Assembly: GCA_015680685.1 (NCBI GenBank)
Contig: MNCI01006577.1
Span: 274,773-338,772, forward strand
DNA from: Gnetum montanum
Taxonomy: Eukaryota; Streptophyta; Gnetopsida; Gnetales; Gnetaceae
Reading direction: 5' to 3'
Length of the DNA stretch: 64,000 nucleotides
The stretch's first letter is position 1; every line of letters starts with the position of its first letter. The position numbers were made by a program, and so were the translations under genes. The notes below the pieces were generated by a model. The model worked only from the letters and a program-made list of their open reading frames with translations. It was not told where the DNA came from and made no database searches. Shown here in pieces: positions 21,001 through 32,519 of the stretch.

Positions 21001-24000
21001 TTGTTAATGGTTACTTGGTCCATCGGGCCATACAGTTTTATCTCATGTGTAGCTGATTTGATGTTTTCTTCCGCAGCCGTTGATTTGGATATATCATGTA
21101 TTCCTGATGATTCTCCATTATAGATTGTGTTTGGTTCGTTATTAGGTGATGTTATGGGTATTACACTTAATAGAGTAGGCTTGGGGGGTCCTAAGGCAAG
21201 CCGTTGACATTCTTTCTCCAAGTGTTCCCGTGTGAGCCTGTCTGCCAGGCATTCCCGCATGTGGCGGGGGGAAATATTTGGTTTCTAAACATCAGGTTGC
21301 GTTGGAACCTGTATGACGTATGGAGTAGGACAGGGTTGCGATTGCATGGTTGAAGGTGGTTGAGTGTTAGGCTACTTGGGCACCCTAACAACATACGGGG
21401 TCGATCTATTCTATGTTTGCGGGGTGGAAGGTTGATGGTTATCAGGATGTTTGGGTATCCTGACAACATATGGAGTTGGCCTAGTTGGCGGTTGTGCCTT
21501 AGTAGTTGCAACCGTGGGTGGCACCCAGACTACATAGGGAGCGGGCTGGGTAGGAGGTTGCGTGTTTAGGGTAGTAGCAGTAGGAGGTACACGTACTACG
21601 TATTGTTTAGCTTGTGGTGGTATGGTAGAGGTTGCCACCGCAGGAGGTACCTGGATGACATAGGATCTTTGCAGGGTAGGCAGGTTATATGGAGGATATG
21701 ATGATTGAGGTACGAGTGTTTGTGCAGTAGGAGGAATATGAACTGTGAAGGGTCTCTTAGGTGTTTGCTATTCATTATCTAAATAAATGGTGTTAATCCT
21801 AGGTGCTTCTTGTTCATTATCTAAGTAGATAGTGTTAATTACATATGGTGCTTCCTTAGTATTTAGTGGGTCTTTATATACGCCCATGGATTGATTTTGC
21901 AGTTGGACTAGGTTGGACTCATCGAAAGTTATTTCTCCCCTATCTATCATTCGTTGAATGTCTTGTTTCAGGGCAAAACAAAAATCGGTACCATGTCCAT
22001 TACGTTGATGGTATTCGTAGTACCTATCGAGCCTAAAGCCTTATGGGACAGGAGGCTCATTAGGTGTGGCCAAGCTTGGATTCTTGACCAATTCACAGAA
22101 TCGATCATGTCTTTGAATAGTTGCAGGAGACATCTGCTTGTGTTTCATCATTCCATCCTTCAAAAGTTGATCAAATAGTTAAGAAGGTTTTGCAGGCAAT
22201 GGTGTGTATTGAGAGGGATCTTTCCTCTCAAAGTTTAGGGCATGACCTGTTGTAGCAGTTTCTGATGTAGAAGGTTCAGGTGGAGTGGCGAGAGCTGGTC
22301 TAGTATAGTTAGCAGGGGTAGCAGGTGGTTTGTGTTGTTGTCTCGTGCTCGTTTATTGTGTTTTTGCTACTGCTGTTATAGTTGTCTTAGCCTTTTCTTT
22401 GTCTTTCTTGTTATGTTGGTTTTTAAATGCTGAATAGGCTGGGTCATGACTATTTTCTCCAGCTTCTTCAATATTCTTTATTTGTATAAATGCTTGGCTA
22501 AGAGTGCGTCCGTTAAGATAGTACATTTTGGACTTCACAAAATCATTAATGGCCCCCTTTAGAATAGTGAGGAGGTAAGTCTCTAGGATTGGCTCATGGA
22601 GCTCATTGAGGGCAACACTCCACCTTTGAATAAATTTTTAAACAAGTTCAAGTGGTGCTTGCTTGACCTGTATGAGGCTGTCAAGTGTTGCTTCAGGCTT
22701 CAATTTATACATGAACCTGGTAACAAACTGGTGTAATAAATCTTCCAAAGAAGCTATGGAGTTTCAGGGCAAAGACCGATACCAGTCAAGTGCTCTCCCT
22801 ATGAGGGACATGGGTAACACTCGCAAGATGGCATGTGGCCATGCCTGAAGCAACACGCACTCTAGTCTAAACATTACAAGATGGGCATTGGGGTCTATTT
22901 CCCCATTGTATTTGGTTAACTTGGGTAGGGAAACACCTTTAGGTAATTTTAGAGGTGGAATCAAAGAGCTAATAGGGTCATCTTAATAGAAATCTACTAT
23001 CTTAAGCTCTTCGTCGGTAGATGTTTTGAGGCACTTGACCTCATCAGTTAGCTCTTGCATTAGTTTTTTGGCTTCAGCCCAGTCTTGGACATTAGGCAAG
23101 ATAGTAGATTGATTATGTTGTGTCGTATACAAGTTAGATTATTGCACAGTGGGCTGGAAAGAGGAGAGTTGAGTGGTTGGAGGTTGCGCTTGTGGAATAT
23201 TCATGGTAGGTGCTACTAGGGGTGGCATGCTGTAAAGAAAGGGTTGTTGTTGTTGTTGTACTTGAGGGATGTTCGTGGGTGGATTTGTAGGAGGTGGTAT
23301 GTTGTAGTGAAGGGGTTGATGCGGTTGCATCCCAGTCACAGCCCACTGTTCAGGCATGGTTTGTGAGGGAACACCTTGAACCTGTTGAGTTGTGGTGATG
23401 AAAGGTGCTCCTTGGGTTTGAATTCATGGTATATAGTGAGTAGATGTAGAAGCTGGTATCATAGACAACATCCCAATCACTTGGGATGGGAATGTTACTC
23501 CTACATTAGCTTGAGGCAGGTGTTGTTGGGGTTGTATTTGTAAAAGAAGGGGTGATGTGGTAATGGGAAGAATAGTCGTGATGGGTATATTCAACTGAGT
23601 ATCGGTCACCAAGAGTGTGGGAACAAGAGTGGATGGTTCCTACTGAGGCACGTGTGCTTGAGTGGTTTTAAATGAATGGAGAGACATAGTCTCTCCCGTG
23701 AAGGGATGAAATAATGGGCTTGCGTAAGTGTGCGGACTGAAAGTATGGTACGAATCCTCGTGTTCAGACTACGCCGCAAAGTCATCCTCCTCTTCTAATT
23801 GAGGATTTACTATGGATTGGTGTTCAGATTGACTTCTTACTAGGAGGAGCTATCAAATGAGCTTAGAGTAGTGCTCTGGAAGAGCGATGATGTCATATGA
23901 GGAGAGGATGAACTCATGTCCTCCCTTATGAACCAATTCATACTATTTCTTGGCCTCCAATTCAGTTTGATCTACTACCAAGCCGACTTAGATCTTCATA

Positions 24001-24200
24001 CATATGAAGTTATACTGTTCTTGTGTTATGATATTAAATGATGGATTCTTCCCTTGCAGTCTAAGAGATCAGCAAAGTCCTCCCTGGGGATTGACCTCAC
24101 CGTGGGCCCCTATGGGTTGCATAATGGGTATTGACATCGTCGTGGGGCCAATGCTGTCTGGAATGGGCTTGGTAGAAATGTTGGTGTTGGCAATATTCAT
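21001..24200 (-). pseudogene. gag: Element A gag polyprotein, single frame with a proline-rich repeat
   Basis: Starts at ATG 24200 (NIANTNISTKP). The same frame runs down into the protease with stops but no frameshift. Order: SLRLQGKNPSF block; EYELVHKGGHEF-like block; Q/P-rich stretch (23612-23140); core with LTKYNGEIDPNAHLVMF, RALDWYRSLP, FVTRFMYKLKPEATL and LTILKGAINDF (22970-22500); YYEYHQRNGHGTDFC (about 22030-22000), a zinc-knuckle-like motif lacking the first Cys; VYKDPLNTKEA; then six or seven copies of PYVVRVP (21760-21300). Stops are mostly TAG or TGA in place of CAG, TGG or CGA. It forms the virus-like particle coat in related elements. Confidence 0.85.
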
Positions 24201-24655
24201 GATGAAAAGGTCATAAGTGTAACTAGGTGGATGGGAGACAATGTCAGGGTGTACAGGTGAGGATATGGCTGAGTATGAAACAAGTATACTTATCAGTGTG
24301 CAGCCTGTTTGCACAGCATATGGACTGGATCCCAGCGTACAGGCTTCAATGACCAACGTACAGAAACTGGTCACGGCGTGTAAACTGGGGTTATGGCATG
24401 CATATTGCAATCGTCAATGTAAATACAGAGTGCTCAACATGTTGCAAGTAGTTGCAGCGTGTAGACAGGGTCTACAGCGTGTAGGTAAGCTGCGCAATGT
24501 GTAGATGCTGAGATTGCTGCGGAATAGGACGCAGATTCAAGGAGTTGCAAAATCAGATTTGATGTTGATGTAATGTAAATCTGAGAAAACTAGGTGGTAG
24601 ATCAGAGGCATAGGGGACGAGTGTATGAGATCAAAGTAGATTTAAACAGTTTCAT
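24201..24655 (-). other. Leader of element A between primer site and gag
   Basis: About 455 bases with no gene. Dense in the A-specific word on the plus strand (CCCAGCGTACAGG, CCAACGTACAG, GGCGTGTAAACTGG, GCAGCGTGTAGAC) between 24290 and 24510, at about 25-40 base spacing. Packaging signals are usually in this leader; that is inference. Confidence 0.5.
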
Positions 24656-24674
24656 GGCCCTCCTTCTAGTGCCA
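24656..24674 (-). other. Primer-binding site of element A
   Basis: Minus strand TGGCACTAGAAGGAGGGCC lies five bases inside the 5' LTR. It starts with TGG, the complement of a tRNA CCA end, and differs by one base from the site of B at 34100. The tRNA species was not determined. Confidence 0.85.
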
Positions 24675-24679
24675 TTTTT

Positions 24680-25954
24680 TGTACTGTCTGAAATCGTCGG
24701 TGCAAGGCTGGAAGGGGACGAGCACCGCGGGATCTGTGGATGAGCACGAAAGACTCTACCTTCACTTTAGGGTGAACTAGAACTAACGAAGGTAGAGTAC
24801 CTTGAGTGGTCCGCACGCGGATTAGGCAAGGATTTCCCCAAATGTATGCCAATGTGCAATGCGCTGGGTTATATGTAACCAGCGTAGTAAGCGTAATCCA
24901 AAACGTAAATGTGCAGAAATATAAACAAAGAGATAGGCAAGAATGAATGCAAACTATAACGAATCTTAATCAGAAATGAAACAATTTTATTTCAAAAATG
25001 AGGATTACAATTCATCGGTCTGAATGCAATTGTGGGACTAACACAACGCAGATGAAGAGCCCCAGTGGATGTGGATGGATGATGATATGCTGGTTTGGAC
25101 TGTAGGCACAACGTGAAGGTTGTATGGTCCGCATACGAGGTTGAAGTCTAGTGTGTAGGGTTGGTGTTCAGATGTTTGCTAAGTGTCACCGATTCCCATT
25201 TTTTGTGTTCATTTCTCAAAATTGCCAACCCCGATCTAGTGAAAAATTGGGGTTTTTATGAGGTTTTGGGCATTAGATTCGGATCTGGAAGGGTATGAGT
25301 GGCCGTGGGTGAGAGAATTTCAGGTCGGATGACATGTGGCTACGTTGCCCGAGTGCGAAGAATATTACAACGCTACAGCGTGCTGCATGCCAACGTGTAC
25401 ATGCTGGGCGTGTGAACTCAGTGTACAGACTTGTCTAGTACAAAGGAATTGAACTTTACAAACGAGCATACTGTTACAACTGAAAATTTTGAACTTGGAC
25501 CTTGGATCTGAGAATGCTACCTGTCAAATTTGGGCTGATTTTGACTTGATCTGACATGGTTTTGGAAGGCCCCGACTGGTGTACGCTGAGCTGCACACTG
25601 GGCATACACGCTGGGTGTGCAAGTTAGCATGCAGGTTGGCTAAATCACTTGGTTAACCTCACTTTTGGTGGTGCACGCTAGGCGTGCATGCTGGGCGTAC
25701 ATACTAGGCATGTATAGGCTGATGTGCAGGATGCATACTTAGTGAAAACCAAGTGTTTTGAGTTTAAAATTCACCAGGTCTGATGCCAGATGTCACTGTA
25801 GTTTTCTATGGATCCTAGGGAACATGTCTTGCTCAGTTTGACTCCGTTTGAAGCTTTCTATGAGGTCCTCAAGCTTCAGTCATGCTGGGGAGCATCATGA
25901 CTTAGCTTGATTCTTGTCGGAGAAGTGCTAAGCTAAGAATTTTGTGGTGTTTCA
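24680..25954 (-). repeat. 5' LTR of element A
   Basis: 1275 bases matching 9502-10765, with TG...CA ends. On the minus strand a TATA-like CATAAAAACC is at 25251-25260, followed by GGTTGGCAATTTTGAG (about 25234-25219), which also follows the TATA box in the LTRs of B. Words CGTACATACTAGGCATG and CATACACGCTGGGTGTGC cluster at 25570-25720 in the U3 part. Confidence 0.92.
25251..25260 (-). promoter_or_regulatory. TATA-like box in the 5' LTR of A
   Basis: CATAAAAACC on the minus strand, about 700 bases from the LTR start. Its place relative to the shared GGTTGGCAATTTTGAG matches the clear TATAAATA of B. Confidence 0.55.
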
Positions 25955-25959
25955 GCCCA
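25955..25959. repeat. Target-site duplication of element A, right copy (GCCCA)
   Basis: Pairs with 9497-9501. The following CATGACCTAGAA continues the spacer of D as found in C at about 56220-56200. Confidence 0.88.
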
Positions 25960-28680
25960 CATGACCTAGAACCTCTCTAAGCAACCCTAGTAGCCTTCAA
26001 ACCTCACCAAACCTAGTCAAAACTAGTTGAAACCTTAGGATTTGGTGTTTCCACACTGGGGAAGCCTTATCCATTCTAAGCATCTCACCCTTAGCATGGA
26101 TAGATGGAGGAATCGAAAAATAACCTAAATTAACTACCTAGTAACCATTTCTCAAAGCCCAATGACCTCTAGACCTTGTTAAAACCCTCTAGAACTTCCA
26201 AAGACCTTAGAAATTACATGGAACTACCATCCCCCTTTCATCCACACTGGGGTTACCAAGCCCAACATGGAATAAAGCAAGGAACTTGCATGAGGCATTT
26301 AGAGGCCTCCAAAATGATGGATCTTGATAGCAAACATCATCCATCGACACTGACAACCCCGAAAGTTGACATGCATGGTCAATTGGCTATCAATTTGTCC
26401 TAGATCTAACTTTCTTGGTTGAGAAAGATCTCTTCCATGTTGAGTATCCTAGCCCTACCATGGATTGGGGAGAAGTCAAAAATGTGGAATTTTGCATCTA
26501 AATTTGACTTTTGGAAGTAAAATAATCCTTTTGGAAGCTGACAAACTTCTAAAAGTCACCTAAAATGATCAAAACTACCTCCTCTTGATTCTCCACACTA
26601 AGAGGAATCCTATCCATGTTGAGGCTTCCATGCTTAGCATGGATGGAAAGGGGGGGGGGGCCTGAAAACCCTCTCACAACCTTCAAAATGACTTGATTTT
26701 AACCTTAGACATTGATAACCAACACTAGAAACCCTATAATCACTCATGCATAGCCACAACTAGCAAAAATCAAAAAAAAATAAAGCCACTTAGTTCCTCC
26801 ACACTGACTCTTCCATGTTGGCCAATGTTGGCCAATGTTGAAGAAATGGAGAAATGTTTGGGGGACTCTAAAATGGCCTCTAGAAACCTCAAGCAAATAT
26901 CCTATAGCTTTACATGAACCCTAAGATTAGTTTCACACCTCATAGAGCCCTTAAACCCTATAATATTCATACAAATAACCAAAAAACTATCTCTCTAATT
27001 TTCCATTTAAGGATACCATTCCAAGCATGGAAAAAATGGGGGAAGCCCAGAAACCAACTAGAAAACCTACAAACTAACCAATTTTGGTCCCAAACTCTAG
27101 TAATCGACCTTGGCAACCCTGGGAGCACACATGCATGGTTGATTGAGGCTAAAACTGGCCAAGATCTGAGATTTATGATTCTTCCACATTGAGGATCCTC
27201 TCTTCCACACTGGCCAGGATGGAAATTGAAAGGGGGACTCATTTGGGGCTTATAAATGCCTTAGAATGATATCTAGATAACCTTGCATGCACTCTAGAAC
27301 CCTATCAATAGCTATTAGAGCCTTCAAACCTCAAAAAACTGATGTCAAATAGCCAAAAGCAGTTCCCCTAGTCTTCAATACTAAGATTCCTAGCCCCAAC
27401 ATGGAGAAAGGGGAGGAAGCCTGAAAAAACACTTAAAAGTACTCAAAATTCCTAGATTTTGACATGAAACCCTAGCCCTTAGCTTTAGCAAATCTCAAAG
27501 TTTACATGCAAAGTCAATTGTAATCCAAATTGGTGTAGATTTGAGATTCTTATCTCATCCTCACTAGAGAAGATCCCCTCCATGCTAGGTAGTGTGGAAT
27601 TAGGGGGAGAAAGAAATGTTTGCACTTTTGGTGTGAAATGACACTCCTAAAAGTTAAAGATCTACACTAGAGAAGCCTAGAACCTCATAGCCTTGAGATT
27701 TTACTCATTTGATCTTATATTAATCTCCAAAACCTATTCCCCCTAATCTTCCACATTTGAGTAACTCCCTTAGTGTGGAAATAGGCTGAAGACATTAGGT
27801 ACCCTTGAATGACCTTCAAACATGACCAAAATTAGCCAGAAACTGCCAGAATCATGACCTATAGCCCTATGGACTTGGAAACCTAGTCAATGTGCCCCTA
27901 AACCATCTTGGAACCATGGAACAAGTGTCCCCTCATTCTTTCATAATAGGTATGCTATGCTTAACATGGAAAAAGGGGGAGGGAGAAAAATCCATTTCAA
28001 CATGTTTTGACACTTAAAACTGACTCAAATTGCCTTAAAACAAAGCTAAAGGGTGGACAAGTCCCAAATCTAGGTTCCAGTTGCTTGTTTTTCCCTTTTT
28101 TGTCTAAGATTTTGATGCTCCATGCTAAACCCCATCTCTTCCATAATGGNAAAATCTCCAATTTTGATAGATCTGACCCTATATTACCTTAGGAAGGCCT
28201 CAGGACCATAATTTTGGACTTCTAAGTGCCCCAAAACCTATCTTCCTTAGTTTCCATGCTAAGGGTTCCTTCTTCCATGCTAGCCAGTGTGGACACAAGG
28301 GGGACCTAGTCTAGAAGCATCAAAACTCCTTGTTTCTAGGTTCAAACAGCTCAAAAATAGCCTTGGTTGAAGCCTAAATGTACCAAATAGTCTTGTAGTT
28401 CTAAAAAATGATTCACTAAGGCCAAACTAGTAAAATCTAACCCTTTTTAACCTATATTAGCTAAATTCCATCATACGTAGTGAGTTGTGCTTGATTTGGC
28501 CTTATTACATGATGTTCTAACTTCTTTCTAGCCATGTGTTATATTATTGACCTTCTTATGGCTTTTATGTAGCCTTATATATGCTTTACTGGTCTTATTA
28601 TAACCTTATTTGACTTTTTTTTAGCCTTTTATTAGTGTTAAATAGTGGGATTTAACCTTCATTGAACATCATTTGCAACA
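25960..28680. other. Element D spacer, right part (non-coding)
   Basis: No gene. Every 150-250 bases there is a block like CTTCCACACTGAGGATCC or CCATGCTAAGGGTTCC, with GGGG(A/G)AAG and a sentence-like run of ...CCTAGAACC..., in C at 53400-56400 on the opposite strand. A homopolymer of 11 G lies at 26650-26660. Open frames such as 26914-27192 carry no recognisable protein. Confidence 0.6.
28150..28150. other. Ambiguous base N
   Basis: A single N in the spacer of D; an unresolved base in the assembly, with no effect on any gene. Confidence 0.99.
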
Positions 28681-28689
28681 TGTGACCAT

Positions 28690-28748
28690 GCTCCACTATG
28701 GCGTTAAACTCCCATCATGGCCTACCAAGGCCTAAAACTAGCAAAATC
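28690..28748 (+). repeat. Pre-RT minisatellite remnant of D
   Basis: ACTATGGCGTTAAACTCCC and CCAAGGCCTAAAACTAGCA are two units of the family minisatellite, about 230 bases before the pol start, as in C. Confidence 0.6.
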
Positions 28749-28960
28749 ATAACCTTTATTAACCATTTGTAGCCTTATTTCTTATGCATTTCTTTCTTTA
28801 ACCTTTATTTACCATTATTACACTTTGCTTGCTTACTTTTATCCTACTTGTAGCCTTGGATCGCCTTGCTTGCACTAGAATAGCATGTATTTACATGAGT
28901 TTATAGCATTTTAGCATTATTGACTAATATTTATCTAGGTGCCACTTAATGTGCTCATGG

Positions 28961-28983
28961 TTGACATGTAGGACCAAGGTATG
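28961..28983 (+). promoter_or_regulatory. Acceptor-like AG before pol of D
   Basis: TTGACATGTAG|GACCAAGGTATG: the AG at 28970-28971 lies 9 bases before the pol ATG at 28981. C reads TTGACATGCAAG at the same place. It may be the 3' splice site of a gag-pro to pol intron. Confidence 0.5.
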
Positions 28984-30456
28984 AGCACCTAGGAGCAAAT
29001 CTACTTACCTTTATGTCTACATGAACCTCACGATGACATTGAATGGTGTATCGATCTTGAGCCTAAGAATCTTGTTGACTACATAGCCTCAATAGAAAAA
29101 CCTCTAGAATGGCCTGAAAACCTAGTCAAAACCTTTGAATTAGAGGTGGGCGACATAATCGAAGACTCTCTGGTTGAGGTTCCTCTCACAACACAGTGAT
29201 GAGGAGAAAACCCTTAAACTAAGTTATTCACTAGAATCTCAATAGGCTTAAGACATCACCAAGGTCCTACAAGGTAACATTAAGGTCTTTGCCTAGTTAT
29301 ATGAGGGTATGCTAGGCCTAGACCAGCACCTAGTATAACACAACATCATACTAGACCCTAGCATTAGACCAATTAAGCAAAAAGTATGCAAGATTAGACC
29401 TAATTTGGCCTTGGTAGTTTGTGATGAGATATCAAAGCTCTATCTAGCTAGTTTCATTAGGGTTGTCAACTACATAGAATAAGTATCCAACATAGTGGTA
29501 GTCCTTAAGAAAAATAGGAGTATATGTATTTGCATTGATTTTTTAGACTGAAATAAAGCAACTATCAAAGGTGACTTCCCTTTGCCCAGTATTAATCAAC
29601 TTATCGATAGCTCAACTAGACATGCCTTATTGTCCTATATGGATTGATTTTTTGGATATAACCAAATTAGGGTCAACCTAGAGCACCAACTTAGCATGAC
29701 CTTCATGACTCTTTGGGGTACCTTTTGCTATACTATGATGCCCTTTGGCCTTAAGAATGTAGGAGAAACTTATCAATGAGCCATGACCTATATCTTTAGT
29801 GATTACATGTTAAGTTTACTCAACAATTATGTAGACGAAATAGTTGTTAAGTCCAAGGTGGCCAGTGATCATGCTAATGGCCTAGACCTTGTGCTTAAAT
29901 GATGCCTTAAGTATGAGATTAGGCTTAATCCTAAGAAATGCATCTTTAGCATCAAGACTGGTAAGATGCTTGGCTTTTTAGTATCTAAAGTAGGGATATG
30001 TATTAACCTTGATAAGGTTAATGTCATATCCTTAAGAAGCTTTGAGGATTACAAGGTAGATTATAGTTTATCTATAAGTTTATCGCTAGGCTTATGGATA
30101 ATTTACAATCCATGCATCACTTTCTTAAGAAAGGAGTTCACTGTTAGTGGATAGCTCAATGCCAAGAAGCCTTTGAAAACCTTAAGTAAGAGTTGGCATA
30201 ACTACTAATAGTCTATCCTCTACAAGAGGGTAAACTGTTTTACATCTACCTTGCCATCTCAAACATGTCCATTTCCTCTCTACTTTGTCAGAAATGTGAT
30301 GATGATGTAGAGATGCCAGTTTACTGCCTTAGCCATGAAGTAGTTACACATGAGACCTAATACACTCAAGTGGAGAAGCATTGTCTAGCACTAGTATTCT
30401 CATTGAAGAAATGGAGACATTACCTCTTCAGAAGTCAAGTCAATGTCATTTACAAA
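28981..30456 (+). pseudogene. Element D RT and start of RNase H, cut by element C
   Basis: A leader (DLEPKNLVDYIAS, PLEWPENLVKT) is followed by a heavily stopped RT in which DFPLPSI and the palm segment are still readable by alignment to A and B. The catalytic motif reads NNYVDEIVVKS near 29825-29855, so the second Asp of YVDD is Glu. After the connection comes the classical RNase H, still open (YPLQEGKLFYIYLAISNMS, PVYCLSHEVV, LALVFSLKKWRHYLF). It breaks at 30456 after VNVIYK, where the LTR of C begins. Confidence 0.82.
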
Positions 30457-31977
30457 TGTTGTGACCGAAAAACTCGATCACTGAAAGAACGAAGGATCCT
30501 TGATGTAGTCCAACACCCCCCCCGGGCGAATCCCTAGGGCCTTCATGAGAAAAATGGAATTCGTGGTACCCTAGCTAGTCCAACATATCAAACAAGGACT
30601 TATGAAATGTAAAATGTGGGAATACAAATAGATCTAGATAATGCATAGAAAATAAATTTATTTTTTAAATACAAAACTCAAACCTTAAAGCTTTATTGAG
30701 AAAGAATAAAGAATAATTTAGAAAAATGTATAAAAATGATGCCTAGATAACCAGAAATGGGGATTCACTTATGCAAGAGTTCAAAGCCCATTGAAGCCAA
30801 TGTGATCTGCTTCACGATCCAAGTGCTAAGCTACTCTTGATGTTATTAAACCTTCCTTCACTACTGCAACCTTAGATTAGCAAGTTGGGTCATTACTAGG
30901 AGGTGAGAAAAGTGGAAAATTTGGATGCCAAATTGCTCCACGCTAGGGTTTCGAAATCCCAGAAGTGTAATGTTGACACCACAAATCCACCAATCTCAAG
31001 GTGATTATGCTTCCACTATGGGATTCAAGAGGATACAAACATGGGAGATTGCAATAACCCTTAAGTGCTTGAAAATGCCCCAAGTGTGAAATTGTAAAAA
31101 AAAAATGGTTGAACTTTTTTGAGAATTTTCTTAATAGTGTAAGTGCTGAATCTTATTAAAAAATGTTGAACCTTGCTAAAAAATTACTGAACTTGTAAAT
31201 GGTGTTAGAGGCTAGTTTTTATAGGTTCTTTGGGCCATGAATGAGGTTGCAAAATTACTATGATTTGGCTACAAAAATGGCTATAAACTGGCTACCAAAT
31301 TTAGGTGAGATTAGTACCCAAATTTTGGGGGTTACTAAACATAGTAAGTTCTCCCCCCCATGGCCATTTCATTTACTATAAATAATAACCAAGGCACACC
31401 TTCCACATTGGAGATGAATCTTCTATGCTAAGCTCTCTACCATGCTTGTTGAAGTGGCTGGTCAATGTTGAAGTGCATGAAGTGATGAATTTTGGCTTTT
31501 GAGGCTTCCATGGTAGGGGAAGTAATTTTCCATGCTAGGGTTGAAGACTCCATACTGGGGGAACTTCCAAATTGAGGGAGAAAATTTTTTAGGTTGTACA
31601 TGTGCTCTCCACACTAAAGGGGGAAAGTTTCCAAAATCCCCATCTTTCCATTTTGGGGGTAGATGAGATTTACCTCCTTTCATGTGCTTCTAGCGTAGAA
31701 AATTTATCCCACCCATAAAACCTATCAAATTTCCTTTTTTGGCATTCCAAAAGGCATTTTTGACCCCCTCAAGCCCAAATATAGACACTAGGTGACTTTT
31801 TTCACTTGGGGAATGAGTCTTCGATCACTTGTGAGGCATTTTCTATCCCAAAAAGTATAAAGTATGTGAAATTTCCCATTGTGGATTATAATTTTCACAT
31901 GTACAATGAAGTTTTGCCTTGGGCTTCATGGGGTGAAAGCTACATGACTATAACATGCAAATTTTTGCGGTGTTTCA
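30457..31977 (-). repeat. 3' LTR of element C
   Basis: Bounded by TGTTGTGACCG at 30457 (directly after RNase H codons of D) and GGTGTTTCA at 31977. Both ends align with the LTR ends of A and B; on the minus strand it starts TGAAACACCGC and ends GGTCACAACA. 1521 bases. A TATA box CTATAAAAAC (minus) is at 31215-31224. It contains CCATGCTAGGG, CCACACTAAAGG and CCATACTGGG words. No second copy is available for checking. Confidence 0.78.
31215..31224 (-). promoter_or_regulatory. TATA box in the LTR of C
   Basis: CCTATAAAAACTAGCC on the minus strand, in the same middle part of the LTR as the TATA boxes of A and B. Confidence 0.6.
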
Positions 31978-31990
31978 ATGGCCCTTCTTG
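31978..31990 (-). other. Polypurine tract of element C
   Basis: Minus strand AACCAAGAAGGGCCAT abuts TGAAACACC. One or two bases differ from the tracts of A and B. Confidence 0.75.
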
Positions 31991-32227
31991 GTTGCTGCCT
32001 AGAGGATTAACCCAAGAGGCATCAACAAAGAATACAAAACACCATTGCATATTATACTACTATAGTGCATATAGGCCACATCAAGTTCTCCATGTTACCA
32101 AGGTTGCTAGTTTAAGCTTGTGGTAGACCATGGTACTACTTTAAGGCCCTGATAGGCCATGTTTCTAGTTCAAGATTGTAGTGGACCATTGAAAGTAGAC
32201 TCGTTTGTCAATGATTATTGACTACAT
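31991..32227 (-). repeat. Tail of element C with post-integrase minisatellite
   Basis: 31995-32045 matches the tails of A and B (AGGCATCAACAAAGAATAC). 32099-32187 holds about three minisatellite units (GCTAGTTTAAGCTTGTGG, ACTTTAAGGCCCTGATAGG, CTAGTTCAAGATTGTAGTGG). B interrupts the tail at 32233. Confidence 0.7.
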
Positions 32228-32232
32228 GTAGT
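32228..32232. repeat. Target-site duplication of element B, left copy (GTAGT)
   Basis: GTAGT lies directly before TGAAACATCC and again at 50115-50119 after the right LTR. Both flanks are parts of element C. Confidence 0.8.
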
Positions 32233-32519
32233 TGAAACATCCTAAAATTTCAAGGTACTCTTACTTCACCAGGATCTTGGAAATGAGGCAAAGATTTCCA
32301 CAAGTGTAGCCTCATGATAGTTTGGCAGGAAATGAATGCACTAAGTTTAGACCATTTAGTTTAGCAAGTTTTCTACCTCCAGAGTTGATAGGCCCGATGG
32401 ACTCTCTGGCCTGCCCACCTGGGTGATTCACCCAGCTGACAGTCTATTCATAAACCATGATTGGAGTTATTAGCAGTGCTCAGGATGTGCAAAATAGTTC
32501 GGTAGGTTTTCTAGTGAAG

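Larger units (their letters stand above)
9502..25954 (-). mobile_element. Element A: complete-length Tat/Ogre-type LTR retrotransposon nested in D
   Basis: It is 16.45 kb from LTR to LTR, read on the minus strand. From its 5' end: LTR 25954-24680, primer-binding site, gag 24200 down to about 21260, truncated protease to about 20640, antisense gene on the plus strand 17202-20641, RT 15960-14773, two RNases H, integrase 13509-12331, minisatellite, polypurine tract and 3' LTR 10765-9502. Over the first 60 LTR bases I count 7 differences between the two LTRs, all transitions. It has many CpG sites, unlike D, so it is younger. Gag keeps one frame over more than 1100 codons, broken only by stops. 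Confidence 0.92.
1..30456 (+). mobile_element. Element D: old Ty3/gypsy (Tat/Ogre-type) retrotransposon, interrupted by A and C
   Basis: This is the outermost retrotransposon in the window. It reads gag and protease at 75-2786, an antisense gene at 3520-7106, a long spacer (7107-9501 resuming at 25960-28680), then RT and the start of RNase H at 28981-30456. Element A (9502-25954) splits the spacer and element C cuts the RNase H at 30457. The 5' LTR lies left of the window; integrase and 3' LTR should lie to the right beyond C. The order and the Tat-like RT are visible. The CpG-poor sequence and many stops show that it is old. Confidence 0.85.

Noticed and set aside
24241-24504. 87-codon open stretch with Cys and Gln
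   Set aside because: It is made of the repeated A word in the leader and on the antisense side; no other copy keeps it.
26914-27242. Overlapping open stretches of about 90 codons in the D spacer
   Set aside because: No homologous open frame in the matching spacer of C; they lie between repeat blocks.
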